NCBI GenBank assembly: GCA_964017045.1
Contig: OZ024809.1
Span: 29,260,354 to 29,324,353, forward strand
DNA: 64,000 nucleotides
Reading direction: 5' to 3'
Source: Omphiscola glabra
Taxonomy: Eukaryota > Mollusca > Gastropoda > Lymnaeidae
Shown: positions 23,471 through 34,800 of the stretch, in pieces
Layout of the letters: each line of letters opens with the position of its first letter
How positions within the stretch are numbered: position 1 is the stretch's first letter
The notes under the pieces: model-generated
The model's database searches: none
What the model was told of the DNA's origin: nothing
Seen by the model: the letters and a program-made list of their open reading frames with translations, nothing else
Position numbers and translations under genes: made by a program

Positions 23471-24532
23471 TCTTCTACACTCATACATCTATCATGACAA
23501 AGTGTAAGAATAATGAAAAAAATAAACCGGCTAATATGCACTGCCTCTGGCAAAGTAATACATCTCTGCCGTTGTGTTGTGCGTTTGTGAAGAAGAAGGG
23601 TGCACACATGAGAGGAAGGTGTATTCATTGTGTATGTGGTCACATTTGCTAGTCTTTGAGATATTCCCTTTTTCTGGGGGGTCTTGCATCTGAGCAATCA
23701 ATGAGCATCCAGTGTTAATATGATTTGAATTTTGTAGGCTAGTCATTCTCAATTAAAAAAAAAAATCTTCATGTACAAATGGTTAGAGTTAACACATGTC
23801 CGTTTAGATTTGTTTTAAAAATGATTACTAAAAGCTTCAACTTTATCCTTATATCAATAGCAAGGCATCAACAGTATACCATCAGGGGACAGCACACTCT
23901 CTAGACACAAAAGCAATATGGAAGAAAACTTTCCCACACTGAAGAGTTACCTATCAGAAATATGGGATGATGAAGATGGGAATCTGTCCCCGGAAGTCAG
24001 AGGATGGTGAGTAATTTTTTGCAGGCCACGTTCCTTGGGCTTTAACATAACCGGTGTCATCATTCTGCAGCGCCTCCCAGTGGTACAAAGACAATCAAAT
24101 GATCTCCCTTCATATAACCACCACCAGCATCCCCCATACAGTTCCCCCATACAGTTCCCCCTGATTCTATCGGTCTCCTCTCCACATGTTCTTTGCCGTC
24201 CCACTCCCTGTTGTCCCCTTTGCACCCCACGTCAGCATCCGCCAAGGGATGATATTTTGTGTATGTCTTCATACAATATTACAATTAATGAACTTCGATG
24301 TCTGTTGTAACTGTTATTTCTATAGCAGCATGCACTTTCATAAAGATACCTTTCATAAAGATAACCTCCAAATTAAATACACAATGATATGTGTTCACAT
24401 CGATAACTAATTTAAATTTTTATTATTTTTTTCAGGATTTTGGATCTGACGGACAACATCATTGAAGAGATTCGCTCAATGCCACGATCTATGACTGAGG
24501 AGCTGCTACCAATCTCAAAATTATTTCTTTAG
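18383..24532 (+). CDS. eight-exon gene, unrecognised helical protein
   Basis: I do not recognise the product. Exons: 18383-18443, 19568-19686, 20181-20226, 21887-21960, 22356-22461, 22726-22844, 23861-24006, 24436-24532. All junctions are GT/AG and in phase, giving 768 bases and 255 residues. The N-terminus is MAASCCQPVVVPANYDPVFK. Exon 2 includes SASDIHLDVMMLSFQLDTLC, exon 5 IFPRESGLNQLFPRVAAYMA, exon 6 DYLSQLTVMHHVLSMSRQIQ and then PKYLAHQLAVLY; the end is EELLPISKLFL. It looks soluble and mainly alpha-helical, with no signal peptide or membrane segment; conserved-looking helices suggest a small structural or complex-forming protein. The exon 1 donor (AAAG|GTTTGA) is weak, so the first exon is the least certain, though its phase fits exactly. 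The 3' end of exon 6 is amplified as a tandem array (22821-23099), and intron 2 holds a stray copy of the same unit. Confidence 0.7.
18490..18730. repeat. dispersed repeat with ggttccgatagggtc motif
   Basis: Shares the strings ctggttccgatagggtcaaa and caaccaagatggcggcca with the inverted-repeat element at 18835-19095, so it is a diverged relative in the same orientation. It lies in intron 1. Confidence 0.5.
18835..19095. mobile_element. MITE with 21-bp inverted ends
   Basis: The left end atggctaatttggagagata and the inverted right end (plus strand tatctctccaaatttaccat) match at about 19 of 21 positions. The interior has several ggttaggtttaggg-like strings and gccaaccaagatggcggcc. The flanks are AT-rich, so the target duplication (possibly TA or AAT) cannot be fixed. 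A further inverted piece with aaccctaaatttatccctaa follows to about 19260. Confidence 0.6.
19927..19979 (+). repeat. stray copy of exon-6 51-bp unit
   Basis: 53 bases, tggctgtgttgtatgtaagt through ccactagcacatcagttg, near-identical and in the same orientation to the unit of the array at 22821-23099, about 2.9 kb upstream in intron 2. It includes the GTAAGT donor string. Confidence 0.9.
20245..21015. other. intron 3, 5' half
   Basis: No further exon is evident. Contains a C run at 20335-20347. The minus frame at 20616-20987 (123 codons) has no recognisable domain and no splice support. Confidence 0.35.
21016..21150 (-). mobile_element. LINE 3' tail fragment
   Basis: An (ATT)n tract followed by tatagtgtggtaccccagcc and tatggctgggctcaccatac, the same 3' terminus as at 715-800 and 15045-15095. 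Only the extreme 3' end is kept. Confidence 0.6.
21250..21790 (-). mobile_element. LINE 3' fragment, catcatcagtggcgc family
   Basis: Starts with a (CAT)n-type tail and cagtggcgctaccgcccatg, then tagggccctgacctgctg, also seen at 41495 and 62352. The minus strand would hold the reverse-transcriptase C-terminus but is broken by stops. The plus frame 21315-21788 is the antisense and is not a gene. It sits in intron 3. Confidence 0.6.
22821..23099 (+). repeat. in-frame 51-bp array carrying splice donors
   Basis: Five full units and one partial unit, 51 bp each, starting inside exon 6. Each unit is gcacatcagttggctgtgtt, gtat, then GTAAGTttagtatgcataag and accacta. The exon's own last codons (AHQLAVLY) and donor form unit 1; GTAAGT donors recur at 22845, 22896, 22947, 22998 and 23049, and the sixth unit has lost its donor. 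Since 51 is divisible by three, the frame is open across the array, so each later donor would add 17 residues ending AHQLAVLY. Worn units continue to about 23225. Confidence 0.9.
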
Positions 24533-25690
24533 CTATGGAACATGATTTATTTTGTTGAAATTTTAAAATGATATTAACATATGCAGCTGATCAAATGTAA
24601 AAACAACAAATTATTGACATCGTTTTTTGGGGTTTTTTTGCTGCTATTTTTTAAAATTTATTTAAGATCAAAATAAGATGTGGTTGAAACTTGCGAATGG
24701 CTCGCTTTACATGAGGACTTAAAAGAAGAAATGGAAATTTTTTTTTTTTTTTCAAAATTTAATTGAGAACAAACTCATATATATTACACAGTGACTTTTT
24801 TTGTAACTATTTGTAATCGGTCATCTAACAGATCCAATATAAATTTGAAGAAAAAGGAAAGGTCTTCAGTTGTTTTTTTGTTTTTGTTTTTTTTCCCTTC
24901 AAATTTATATATTGGCATTAGATGACTGTTTGTAAACAGTCATCTAATTACAATATAAATTTGAAGAAAAAGTAGATGTCTGCCCTTGTTTTTTTCTTTA
25001 ATTTGGAGAGTCCCAACCAAAAAACTGAAAGTAAGTTAATAAGTAAAAACATCCTAAATTATCCAAGTAAGAATCCAAATCCATTTCTTATTTGATCCAC
25101 TCAACTATTTCATTTCATCTTAAGCCTCTCTTCCCACCATAACAAATGTTTGACTGCAAAAAAGTTAAATTTTTTAGATGTATTTATGTAGATGCCAATG
25201 ATGTTCAAAGATCATTCTGTCATTGTTACAACAGAGTGAGATGTCATTTAGATGTGCTCATCAGTCTGGCCACATTTTTTAAATTTTGCAGTTCTGTTAA
25301 GATTTTGGTTCAGACACTGATATTTATGATATTTATGCCTCATGAACACTTTTTGCTCATACTGCTTCTAGTATTATTGCAGAATAAGTGAGTTACTTAG
25401 TAACAAATTTGAACTCTAAATACACATTAATCTGGAAATTTGTAAATAGATTATTATTACGTATTATTTTATCATACATTTGTTTCCTGTTAATGCTGTT
25501 AACAAATTTACAATGATTGACATTCCTACTTTTTGATATACACAACACAATTTACATCAATGAAATAAAAATATAGATGGTCTACTCCAGGGCTTCAAGA
25601 ATTGTGTTGTAAAAATCCTTTGCTATTTATATTATATTATTTATTAATGTTGGGAAATCTTTGAATTAAGATTTTTTTTTTTAACTTCTA
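24533..25690. other. 3' flank with inverted repeats
   Basis: Downstream of the stop. Around 24803-24965 there is a palindromic set: tcatctaa...caatataaatttgaagaaaa, its inverse cttcaaatttatatattggc with tagatgactgtttg, then a third copy in the first orientation. An AATAAA at 25563 could be a distal polyadenylation signal. No exon was seen; the frame 25146-25391 has no support. Confidence 0.4.
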
Positions 25691-25724
25691 GTCTTCTTCT
25701 TCTTTACCCTTTGAACTCCCAGTG

Positions 25725-25955
25725 GAGCATTGGTCATTAACAATTTCTTTACAAGTGGAGCATTGGCCATTAACAATTTCTTTACAAGTGGAGCATTGAG
25801 TGTTAACAATTTCTTTACAAGTGGAGCATTTACCATTAACAATTTCTTTAAAAGTGGAGCATTGACCGTTAACAATTTCTTTACAAGTGGAGCTTTGGCT
25901 GTTAACAATTTCTTTACAAGTGGAGCATTGACCATTAACAGTTTCTTTACAAGTC
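25725..25955. repeat. 33-bp minisatellite
   Basis: Seven copies of a 33-bp unit, aacaatttctttacaagtgg plus agcattggccatt. All phases tend to stay open because 33 is divisible by three; on the minus strand one frame repeats CKEIVNGQCST and ends at a stop at 25691. I see no splice sites or homologue and call it a minisatellite. Confidence 0.85.
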
Positions 25956-26337
25956 CCATGGCCTTGTGTTATCTCCTCTGCCCCTATCCAATCTTTATCG
26001 CATCCTTTTCTGCCTCACTTCGTCAGGTGTTTTTGTAGATGGATATTTATCTGCTACCATTATTAATTATGCTATTAGTATCTGGTAATTCAAACTACTT
26101 TCTGTTGACTGATGAAGGCTCATCATGGTGTTGGCAGCGATGAATCTCATCAATATGAAATTAAATTATCTTCTCTGAATTCTTACTGAGGTGTTCTTAA
26201 AACCCTTTTTTTTTTTAACCTAATCCACAGAATTTATTTTAAAATGAACAAATTAGGAATAAGAATTAATATTTTTTTTTAAAACTAGTACCAACATATT
26301 TTTTTTTATAGAATTGACAGTCGAAATGCTAGTTCAA

Positions 26338-27168
26338 ATAAATCTTTCTTTCTTTTTTCTTTCTTTCTTTTTTCTTTCTTTCTTTTTTCTTTCTTTTTTC
26401 TTTCTTTCTTTTTTCTTTCTTTTTTCTTTCTTTCTTTTTTCTTTCTTTCTTTTTTCTTTCTTTCTTTTTTCTTTCTTTTTTCTTTCTTTCTTTTTTCTTT
26501 CTTTTTTCTTTCTTTCTTTTTTCTTTCTTTCTTTTTTCTTTCTTTCTTTTTTCTTTCTTTCTTTTTTCTTTCTTTTTTCTTTCTTTCTTTTTTCTTTCTT
26601 TCTTTTTTCTTTCTTTCTTTTTTCTTTCTTTCTTTTTTCTTTCTTTTTTCTTTCTTTCTTTTTTCTTTCTTTTTTCTTTCTTTCTTTTTTCTTTCTTTCT
26701 TTTTTCTTTCTTTTTTCTTTCTTTCTTTTTTCTTTCTTTTTTCTTTCTTTCTTTTTTCTTTCTTTCTTTTTTCTTTCTTTCTTTTTTCTTTCTTTTTTCT
26801 TTCTTTCTTTTTTCTTTCTTTTTTCTTTCTTTTTTCTTTCTTTTTTCTTTCTTTCTTTTTTCTTTCTTTTTTCTTTCTTTCTTTTTTTTTCTTTTTTCTT
26901 TCTTTCTTTTTTCTTTCTTTTTTCTTTCTTTCTTTTTTTTTCTTTTTTCTTTCTTTTTTCTTTCTTTCTTTTTTCTTTCTTTTTTCTTTCTTTCTTTTTT
27001 CTTTCTTTTTTCTTTCTTTCTTTTTTCTTTCTTTTTTTTTTCTTTCTTTTTTCTTTCTTTCTTTTTTTTTTCTTTCTTTTTTCTTTCTTTCTTTTTTCTT
27101 TTTTTTTTCTTTATTTTTTCTTTCTTTCTTTTTTCTTTCTTTCTTTTTTCTTTCTTTTTTTTTTTTTA
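26338..27168. repeat. 830-bp TTTC polypyrimidine tract
   Basis: Pure C/T on this strand: alternating TTTC and TTTTTTC words in variable order, with only one A (27113) near the end. It yields a meaningless 287-codon Phe/Leu/Ser frame. Such a homopurine-homopyrimidine tract can form triplex (H-DNA) and is difficult to assemble. Confidence 0.97.
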
Positions 27169-27177
27169 GCTTTCTGA

Positions 27178-27572
27178 TTCAGTCTAGCTGTGAGATTCCC
27201 ATCTAGAACAAAATATTAAAGTGTTGTAAAGTATATCTAAAAGGCAATTTGTAATTTATCTGAAAAAAAGTTATAGTATTTTGAAATTACAAATAAACAT
27301 TTCAATCAACTGAATATTGGGAAATATATACTTTTTTTGCATATGATTTCCCTTAGATCAAATCTCACAGTAATAAATATAAAATGTCTTTTGTAAACAT
27401 CTCATGTCTTCTTAGTTATGTCGTTCATTTTTATAAAAAGGACCTCATCACATCTTTAAACCCCTAAAATATCTGAGGCACCCTACATCGTAGGGGTTGC
27501 TGTGTGCGCACGATGGTTCTAATTCTAAGGTTAAGTGACACCTACAATTTTAAACTAGGATCTCTTCCATTG
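27178..27572. other. non-coding, nothing recognised
   Basis: AT-rich intergenic DNA between the TTTC tract and the solo LTR; no exon. Confidence 0.35.
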
Positions 27573-27577
27573 CTCTC

Positions 27578-28126
27578 TGTTGTGAACTAGAGTTAGCCTG
27601 ATGTTTTGGTATGAAAGTTGTTTATGCATGGTGAGAGTTTGTATGAGAACCACTGTTGTTAGTGTGAACACTTTTTGAGTGCATGAGTTGTTATGAATTG
27701 TATTAGTGTTGCTAAATGGACATTGGCTGACAGGGAAATGGGAATAAACAAGTGGGTGGATAAAAGGACAGTGTGTTAGTTAGTCGAGAGGGAAGACAAG
27801 AGATCGTAGAGTTAGGGGGGAGATTTTTGTTTAGAGTGACCAGAAGATCGTGAGATGATTGGAGAGAACATTTGCTAATCGGAGTTTAGTTTCATAACTG
27901 TGTAGTGAGGAATTTCATGATGTATTAGTGACTCTTGGTTATGTGGCATTTACATTTTGTATATAATGGAATAAAGGAATGTGTTATGGAAAAATGTGTG
28001 GACTTAATTGTGTGATGTGTGTAGGACCTCATTGGAATCATAGAGAAAGACCCTAGACAACGGGAGTAGGCCGTAGAGTATGAAGGTTGTAACATTTGGA
28101 GGCCGCAATGAAATTAGGCTGTAACA
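27578..28126 (+). mobile_element. solo LTR, 549 bp
   Basis: Begins TGTTGTGAACTAG and ends GGCTGTAACA, so it has the TG...CA ends of an LTR, flanked by a perfect 5-bp duplication, CTCTC (27573-27577 and 28127-28131). Inside are a polyadenylation-type hexamer (ggaataaagg, about 27969) and a G-rich 5' half. No gag/pol follows, so it is the product of LTR-LTR recombination. Confidence 0.65.
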
Positions 28127-28131
28127 CTCTC

Positions 28132-28958
28132 CAGTGAAGCGTAGAATATTGCAAAACAAAATGTAGATATTTGATAAAATGGATTCTTATATTTTTAATT
28201 TATCAAAAATTATCTGGGGACTTAAAGATTTAATAAGCTCTATTAAGCTAGGGCAAAAGCGTACCATCAAGGGTTGCACAACTAGAATGAATATAGTTTA
28301 CGACCCACTGGTGTGGAATTTAAGATGTCTTTGATCGTTATTAAATAATTTTGGCATTCCCCAAAGTTTGAAATGCATCCTCAAAATTGTCTGAAAGAAA
28401 CAATAAATTCAAGTATGCGCCAAAATGCACCCCTGCATTTTGACTTTGTCGGACTGTCTTTAGCACCATGCATTTCTGCACGATAATCAATGGTACAGTG
28501 AGAGGTTTATTATCAGCTTGTGCCAAATTATTACTCTGGGGCACACCACAAACGGAGGGAATTCAGTTTATGTATGGAACTGGGCGCCGTAATGCCTCCA
28601 ACAAAACCTTAAAAATGTCATTCCCCGTTCAAAAAGTACAATACAAACATTGAATTAAATAAGTATACTAAAGAAAAACACCTCTTTATTTTGAAGACTC
28701 CTCCACCGATGAAGGTTCAACGGTGCCATCTATTTCCGCCCTACTTCCTGATGAAAATAATCACCGATTTTGGTATCGATAGGTACACAGCCTAAGGACG
28801 TAGCTAGTTTTAGTGCCGCCAAGGGCGGTCACATATTTTCTGCCCCCTTTCCTTTCATGATACAAACTCTGCAGTTGTCCAAAAATGTCACACCTGCATT
28901 TAAAGAAAAAGTGACACCTCGGTGGACCACCCTATCCGCCCTATTTCGACGCCACTAG
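28132..28958. other. non-coding, possible worn MITE
   Basis: No exon. From about 28793 (aggacgtagctagttttagt) to 28950 the sequence resembles the interior of the CAG-GGCGTAGCTA MITEs (gccgccaagggcgg), but clear ends are missing. Confidence 0.35.
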
Positions 28959-29137
28959 CAGGGGCGTATCTACAGTGTCTGGCATCAAAGGACACAGTTC
29001 ATTTTTACCTACCCCCTCCTCAACTCTGAAACTATTTTCAACCATTGAATATCATGAAAGCCATTTGCACCCCCCCTTCTGCTATTCTTGCGCCCCGGGA
29101 CATATGCACCATCTGCCACTCCTTAGCTACGCCTCTG
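28959..29137. mobile_element. hAT-like MITE, CAGGGGCGTATCTA variant
   Basis: Left end CAGGGGCGTATCTACAG, right end CTTAGCTACGCCTCTG, flanks gccactag and tccactcg (6 of 8). A diverged relative of 11816-12012. 179 bp, no coding sequence. Confidence 0.6.
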
Positions 29138-29145
29138 TCCACTCG

Positions 29146-30309
29146 CAAATGGCACATAAAAATGCCCCCCCCCCCCAACCCGGGAAAAATGTCTGAAAGA
29201 AACACTGGTATTATGCAGTTGCATAGCTAGGGTTAGTGACGCCCGGCCTGGGCCAAATTTTTTCCGTCCCTTCTACGAAAAAAAACAACTTTGCTGTTGG
29301 TCGAAAATGCCACTCCTCTATTTAATGACGCCCACGGCAGAACGCCACCTGTGCCCCCTCTTCCCATGCCACTATTCTATGTGTGTATTAAATAATGTGA
29401 CGGTGGAAAGAAATAGAAAGTTACAAATTTTACAACTACAGCAATAAATGCAGCACAGTGAAAGATAACGCGGTGAAGCTTTTAGGCTGTGTCAAGGCCA
29501 CAGTCGAGGTTTATCTTTCTTTACTTTAGTCCAAAGGTAGATTTTTCCCTTCTACAAGAAATAGGCCTTACGCTTGTGAGGTATTTCCTTTTAAGTGCAT
29601 TGTGGTCAGATTCTGATGTAAGTTACACAATATTTTTCTGGATCAATCATAAGTAGGATGCATACTAAGTTATAGAACTGTTAGGAATGGGCTTGGATCA
29701 GTCATAATACGACAGGTTAGAGCTGGGGCAATATTCACTATAAAACTATTGTTTACCGATTTTGCCATTATCTATTTTTCAGTTTAAGCACTGTCAGCAG
29801 ACGTCAATGTCCTCAGACAAAATATAATTTGTCATACGCCGTTGGGGTGGTTTGGTAATGAATATGTACAAAAAAATAAAATACAATTGTTTTTAAAATA
29901 AAATAAATATATAAACAAAACGAAACTATTAACTCACTACCATATTACACGCACAAAAGAAGGGAGGCTAATACCAAAATATTAAATGTCAACAAGCTTA
30001 AAAGTCTAGAAGCGTTAACATTTTTGTCTCCTAGTAATTTTACTTTATTATGCTAATTTTATAGTGAATAATGTTGGTTTATTGCATTTATGATAGTTGC
30101 AATATTGTAAAGTTAGCCATATCATTTGGTCAGGAGAATTTTCTTAATTAAAATGCCACGAAAAAGACGCCAGTTTATTTGAATTTTGATCCAGGCAGCC
30201 AAATCAGCTGCCAGTTCTAATCTTTCTGGAGTTGGGGGCAAGCAGCTACATAGTCTAACTTAATTTATGGGTAACGGTAATCTGTAATCTCGCATTTTAG
30301 ATTGTAGAT
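29146..30309. other. non-coding, nothing firm
   Basis: Between 29215 and 29370 another element-like stretch (gcatagctagggttagtgac ... cccatgccactattc) may be a further worn MITE. The rest is AT-rich with no exon. Confidence 0.35.
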
Positions 30310-31350
30310 GCAATCATCATCATGTTCCTACTTAATGCTTGGACCGTTGGGGCGCCACAGATGACATGAAAACTATCCTCCATTCCTCTCGGTCTTCTTC
30401 ACTATACATAGCATCGCCTAGTTTTAATCCCATCCACTCTTTGATGTCATCTTCCCATCTTTTTCTCTGTCTTCCTCTTCTACTCCCTCTTCTAGTTGTG
30501 CCCTGCATGATTTCTTTGGCGAGCCCTTGTTTTCTGGTCACGTGGCCATGTCCATACCACTCAAGTTTGCGCCTTTTTACAGACACCAAGAGGTTATTGT
30601 ACTGGCCAATTGCTTGTCGAATCATTTCTTTCACTTGCTCATTGGTAATATAGTCTCTATAGCAGATGCCAAGAATGCCTCTACTCTGAAACATCTCATC
30701 TCCATCGCTTTTATTTTCCTTTCAAGTTCTGCTGTTAATATCCAGAACTAACAGGCATATAAGAAAAGGGAGAGGATTAATGAGTGCATCAGCCTGATTT
30801 TGCTGCTGGGGGCTATATTTTTGTCGTTCCATATTTTCTTCAGCCTCTTTAGTGCTGTTGTGGTCTGCACAATCCTGGCCTTCAATTCGGGCTTGGAGCC
30901 TTCATCCGAGACCATTGCTCCGAGGTACTTGAAGCCGCCAACTGTCTCTAATCTTTCCTCCCCGACCTTAATTTCATTGGCGAAGCTAGTGCTGCTATTC
31001 GTCATTATTGAAGTCTTGTCAAGACGCTTTACAAGGTTGGCTAGCTCTTCTTCGCTTCCAGTCAGTCCGTTTATATGTCATCCGCAAAGCGTAGGTTGGT
31101 GATTGTTCTGCCACTAATGCTGACTGTCCCTAAATGCGTTTCCAGAGCATCTGACATAATTCTCTCTAAGAAGATGTTGAACAGGATGGGGGAGAGCAAG
31201 CAGCCTTGTCGTACTCCAACTGTGGTCTTGAACCATTCTCCGATGTTAATGTTGACGAATACAGCACTGGTGGCCTCATCATAGAGGCTGCATATCATTA
31301 TGGTTAGGTTTGTGTTGATGTTGTAGTGCCTTATAGTGGCCCATAAAGCA
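30310..31350 (-). mobile_element. 5'-truncated LINE with reverse transcriptase 3' half
   Basis: Read leftward from 31350 it encodes the second half of a LINE reverse transcriptase: GVRQGCLLSPILFNIFLE, then ITNLRFADDI (the catalytic xADD box), then VGGFKYLGAMVSDEGSKPEL with IWNDKNIAPSSKIRLMHSL, and finally [20 protein letters not shown] and [14 protein letters not shown]. The parts are in different frames (31071-31388, 30748-31005, 30332-30694), so it is dead. The 3' end is a CAT-rich tail near 30312. The wording matches the mollusc/coral sequences commonly labelled endonuclease-reverse transcriptase, probably RTE-related. Confidence 0.85.
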
Positions 31351-31857
31351 ATACAATAGTACAAATGATGGACATGGCATACTGGCAACCAATTTAATTA
31401 TAAGTAAGAAATAACAGTTAGTAAGATAGGCCTTGCCCTGCACAAACTCAGTCTTATTTTTATTTAATGTTATTTATGACTTTGTTTATCAATTTATTAT
31501 TATTTTTTTACATGAATAAACTTATTATTTATGGGATTTAAGCCTGAAATAAATACTGGAACACTGAATCCTTTTTAACAATTTACTGAGATGACAGACA
31601 TGACAATGCTATTTAAAATTTATATAATAATTAATTTTTTTATTATTAATATGGAAAAGGGAAATAAAAGAACCCAAAAAATCCACACAAAAATCTCCAC
31701 AATGTCAACATCTGATCATATGAATTCCAAATACAATGAAAGGAAGGGATATGAACCTGGGATCCATCCCCAGTTATTTTAAGTTTGAAAATCAACATCA
31801 CTAAAATGACTATACCCTACTATCAATGAAATCTCTATTTTTACTGCATTTCAGGTC
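31351..31857. other. 5' flank or 5' UTR intron of acyltransferase gene
   Basis: AT-rich. The sequence ttttactgcatttcag just before 31855 is a splice acceptor, so an upstream non-coding exon is likely but was not located. Confidence 0.5.
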
Positions 31858-34800
31858 ATGAAGATTCTTGGAATAGAATTTGCACCCTTGTGGATCCCAA
31901 GGGACCGCAGGCTGCAAACTATTGGAGCTCTTCACTACACCTACGCCTTTCTGTTTTTTGGATTCGGGATGCTATTTGTGTTTATGTATCTTTTGATATT
32001 TACAAATTATTACTTCATCCCTTTGTGCTATCTGGCGTGGTATTTTTATGACCGACCGATTAGCAGTCATGGCGGGCGAAGGTCTAACTGGGTACGAAGG
32101 TAATTTGCAAGCATTTTTTTGAGATTCCAACAGTGAATTTATTCATACCTGATGATAATAGTTTTGATAAATATTTGGAAGGAGACGTCTGTGAACATTT
32201 TATTTTTTAATCCATATTATCTGTGAACATTTTATTTTAATCCATATTATCTGTGAACATTTTATTTTAATCCATATTATTTAAATAACATTTTTTGTTA
32301 AGCAAGAGACATGGTTCTGGATTTTTAATTTTTAAAGGTGGAGATTAAAATTTTTTTTTGGGGTATCTCATTAAACTTAAATGACTGACACAGACTCATT
32401 CTAAAGTCAACTTTTTGTGGAAATGTGTCAAGGGAATACATGGAGTGGCGGGTGTATGAACAGGTCATATGAGATTTTTATTTTAAATTTTTACAGGTAC
32501 ATTGAATAATGGAAAATGTTGTTGTAGATCACCAAAGTCTTAGTCTGCAGTAGGAAATTAGTAAAACACAGTAAGGTTAAACCTGATAAAAGGAGCGCAA
32601 CAAAACAACGAACGTGTCGGCAGAAAGCCTTCATCGGGGAACAAACAGAAAAACGAATAAAATAAAAAAATGTATCAAAAAATTAAAATGTAGCACTTAG
32701 CTTAGAAGTAGTGTCCAAGAGGGCAGCGAAAGATTTTTTACTAATTTCCTATTGTGCTAACCTGATTGCAGTCTCCCCCATTATTACCCTAGTCTGCAGT
32801 AGGCTGTACAGGATTGACCACGTTTCCAGAAGTTATAGATGGCAATAAATGTCTGCGCTTGATTGTTTGCTTGATTTTATTCCTTCTTGAAATGAAATCA
32901 AGTTTTAATGTCATGCGTTCACAAATTTTGATTTCAACAAAAAATATTAATTCACATACTTCTGCTATGGATTACTACATGTCTTAAACACAGTTACTAG
33001 AAGAAAAACGCACCACTGTTCTGTCGTTTTTAACACCAGCACACCTAAATATTCTTTTGTACAGTATTCCTCACAAGGTGATGGGTGGCCAACTGGTTTA
33101 AATTGAAGCAATCCCAAGCTTGTGGACTGGTATTAGATCCCCAGCAAAAGTCTAGACTAGCAAAAAGAACATTAGCACCCTGGTGAATGGGAGTCGTTAA
33201 CCTTGGATGGCAACTCATCTAAGAAAAGACAAACTCTGTTGTTAGCTCCAGAGATGGAGCCTGGTAGGCGCTGTGACAATGATACAATGAAAATTATGAC
33301 AAATCCTGCGATGTGGAAAGTATGACAGCACAGTGAGAGACAAGAAACGCTGCTGGTCATCCACTCCATCCTGGTCTATTTTCAATCACCTTGACAAACT
33401 ATTTTTTTTGCTGTCATCCGTCGGTTAAAAGGTAATGGACTGGAATTCGCAGGATGAAATCCACAATGCCTGGGATTATTCTTCAAGGATGACTGCCACA
33501 GACTCAACAGCGAATCACATCTCTCCACACCGCTGGATAACCCAAGGGAACATCATGTCGATGATACAGCTTTGCACCAGTGGTGTCGCAGTTGTCGGAA
33601 TGTTTCAATGTATCAATGTTATCGGCCTTCGGGGCTCCATCTCCAGGTTTGAAATCAGAGTTTCCTTCTCTTAGATGAGTTGCAGTCCAAGGTTAATGAG
33701 TCCCATCCACCCAGGGGGCTGGTGATGTTTTTGCTTGAATGGGCTTAGGTGGGGATTGAACTCGAGACCATCATCATAAGATTTGCTCAGTTTAGACCAC
33801 TCAACCCCCCCAGCACCCATTGGAACAAATAGGCAAGGACGAAAGAGTGAGGCTAACAAATTGAGCAACTCTCCCTCACTTTAAACGAAATCAAGCAGCT
33901 TAAGTCCAAGCATTGGTCAGCTTTGCATGTGTTGGACAAACAAAAATAATACTGCTTACAATGGCATATTTGTTTAATGTGTTTGCTTATAAGCTGGTTA
34001 AATAATTTTAAGGCTTTTCCTGTTCTTAACTACTGCTATCTGCTTATCAATGAACATGGTTTAGAAGTAGCTTGCACAATAGTTCTTTAAAATCTTGATT
34101 TAGACATTGCCAGATATTCTCTTGAGTTGAATGCAAACGTAACTCACCGAATTCTGGAATTAAATATAAATAGTAAATTACAAAGTTTAAAAAAAAAATT
34201 TATTACTTGATTTTGTAACCCTAGCAATTACTAGTCTTTTTTTTTTTTTTTTGTAAAATGAAAGAAAATGTCCTTATTTGTTTGAATAAATGGTCGAAAT
34301 GACAGTTTTTAACTTTTGACTTAATTAATTAAAAATTGTTAATGTGAATGAGTTACGCATGTATTTATTTTTATGATATTCTGTTTCAGTTGGACCTTGT
34401 TTAAGTGGTCTGCGGCCTACTTCCCGTTGAAGTTGATTAAAACACAAGATCTGCATCCATCAAAAAATTACATTTTGGCCTGCCACCCTCATGGAGTCAT
34501 GTGCCAAAGTCATTTTGTAAACTTCGCCTCTGAAGGGACGGGTTTTGGGGAGCTTTTTCCAGGAATTAAGTCCTACCTAAGTGTGCTGTCGGGCCAGTTT
34601 ATGTTTCCTATATTCAGAGAATACTTTTTACTGTCAGGTGAGGAGCTCTAGAAATGCATGAAATATAGGAATATAGGCTTTTTATATTTAGCTAAATAAA
34701 TCTTAAGTCAGGGTGGAATTTAAACTTATAAATATTGTGCAGAAATGTCAAGCCAAAATAGAAATTGAAATCTCAAAAGATACTGTTTTATAACGGTACC

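Noticed and set aside
26314..27177. 287-codon Phe/Leu/Ser frame
   Set aside because: Translation of a TTTC microsatellite.
30339..30653. 104-codon plus-strand frame with hydrophobic stretches
   Set aside because: Antisense of LINE reverse-transcriptase C-terminus coding on the minus strand.
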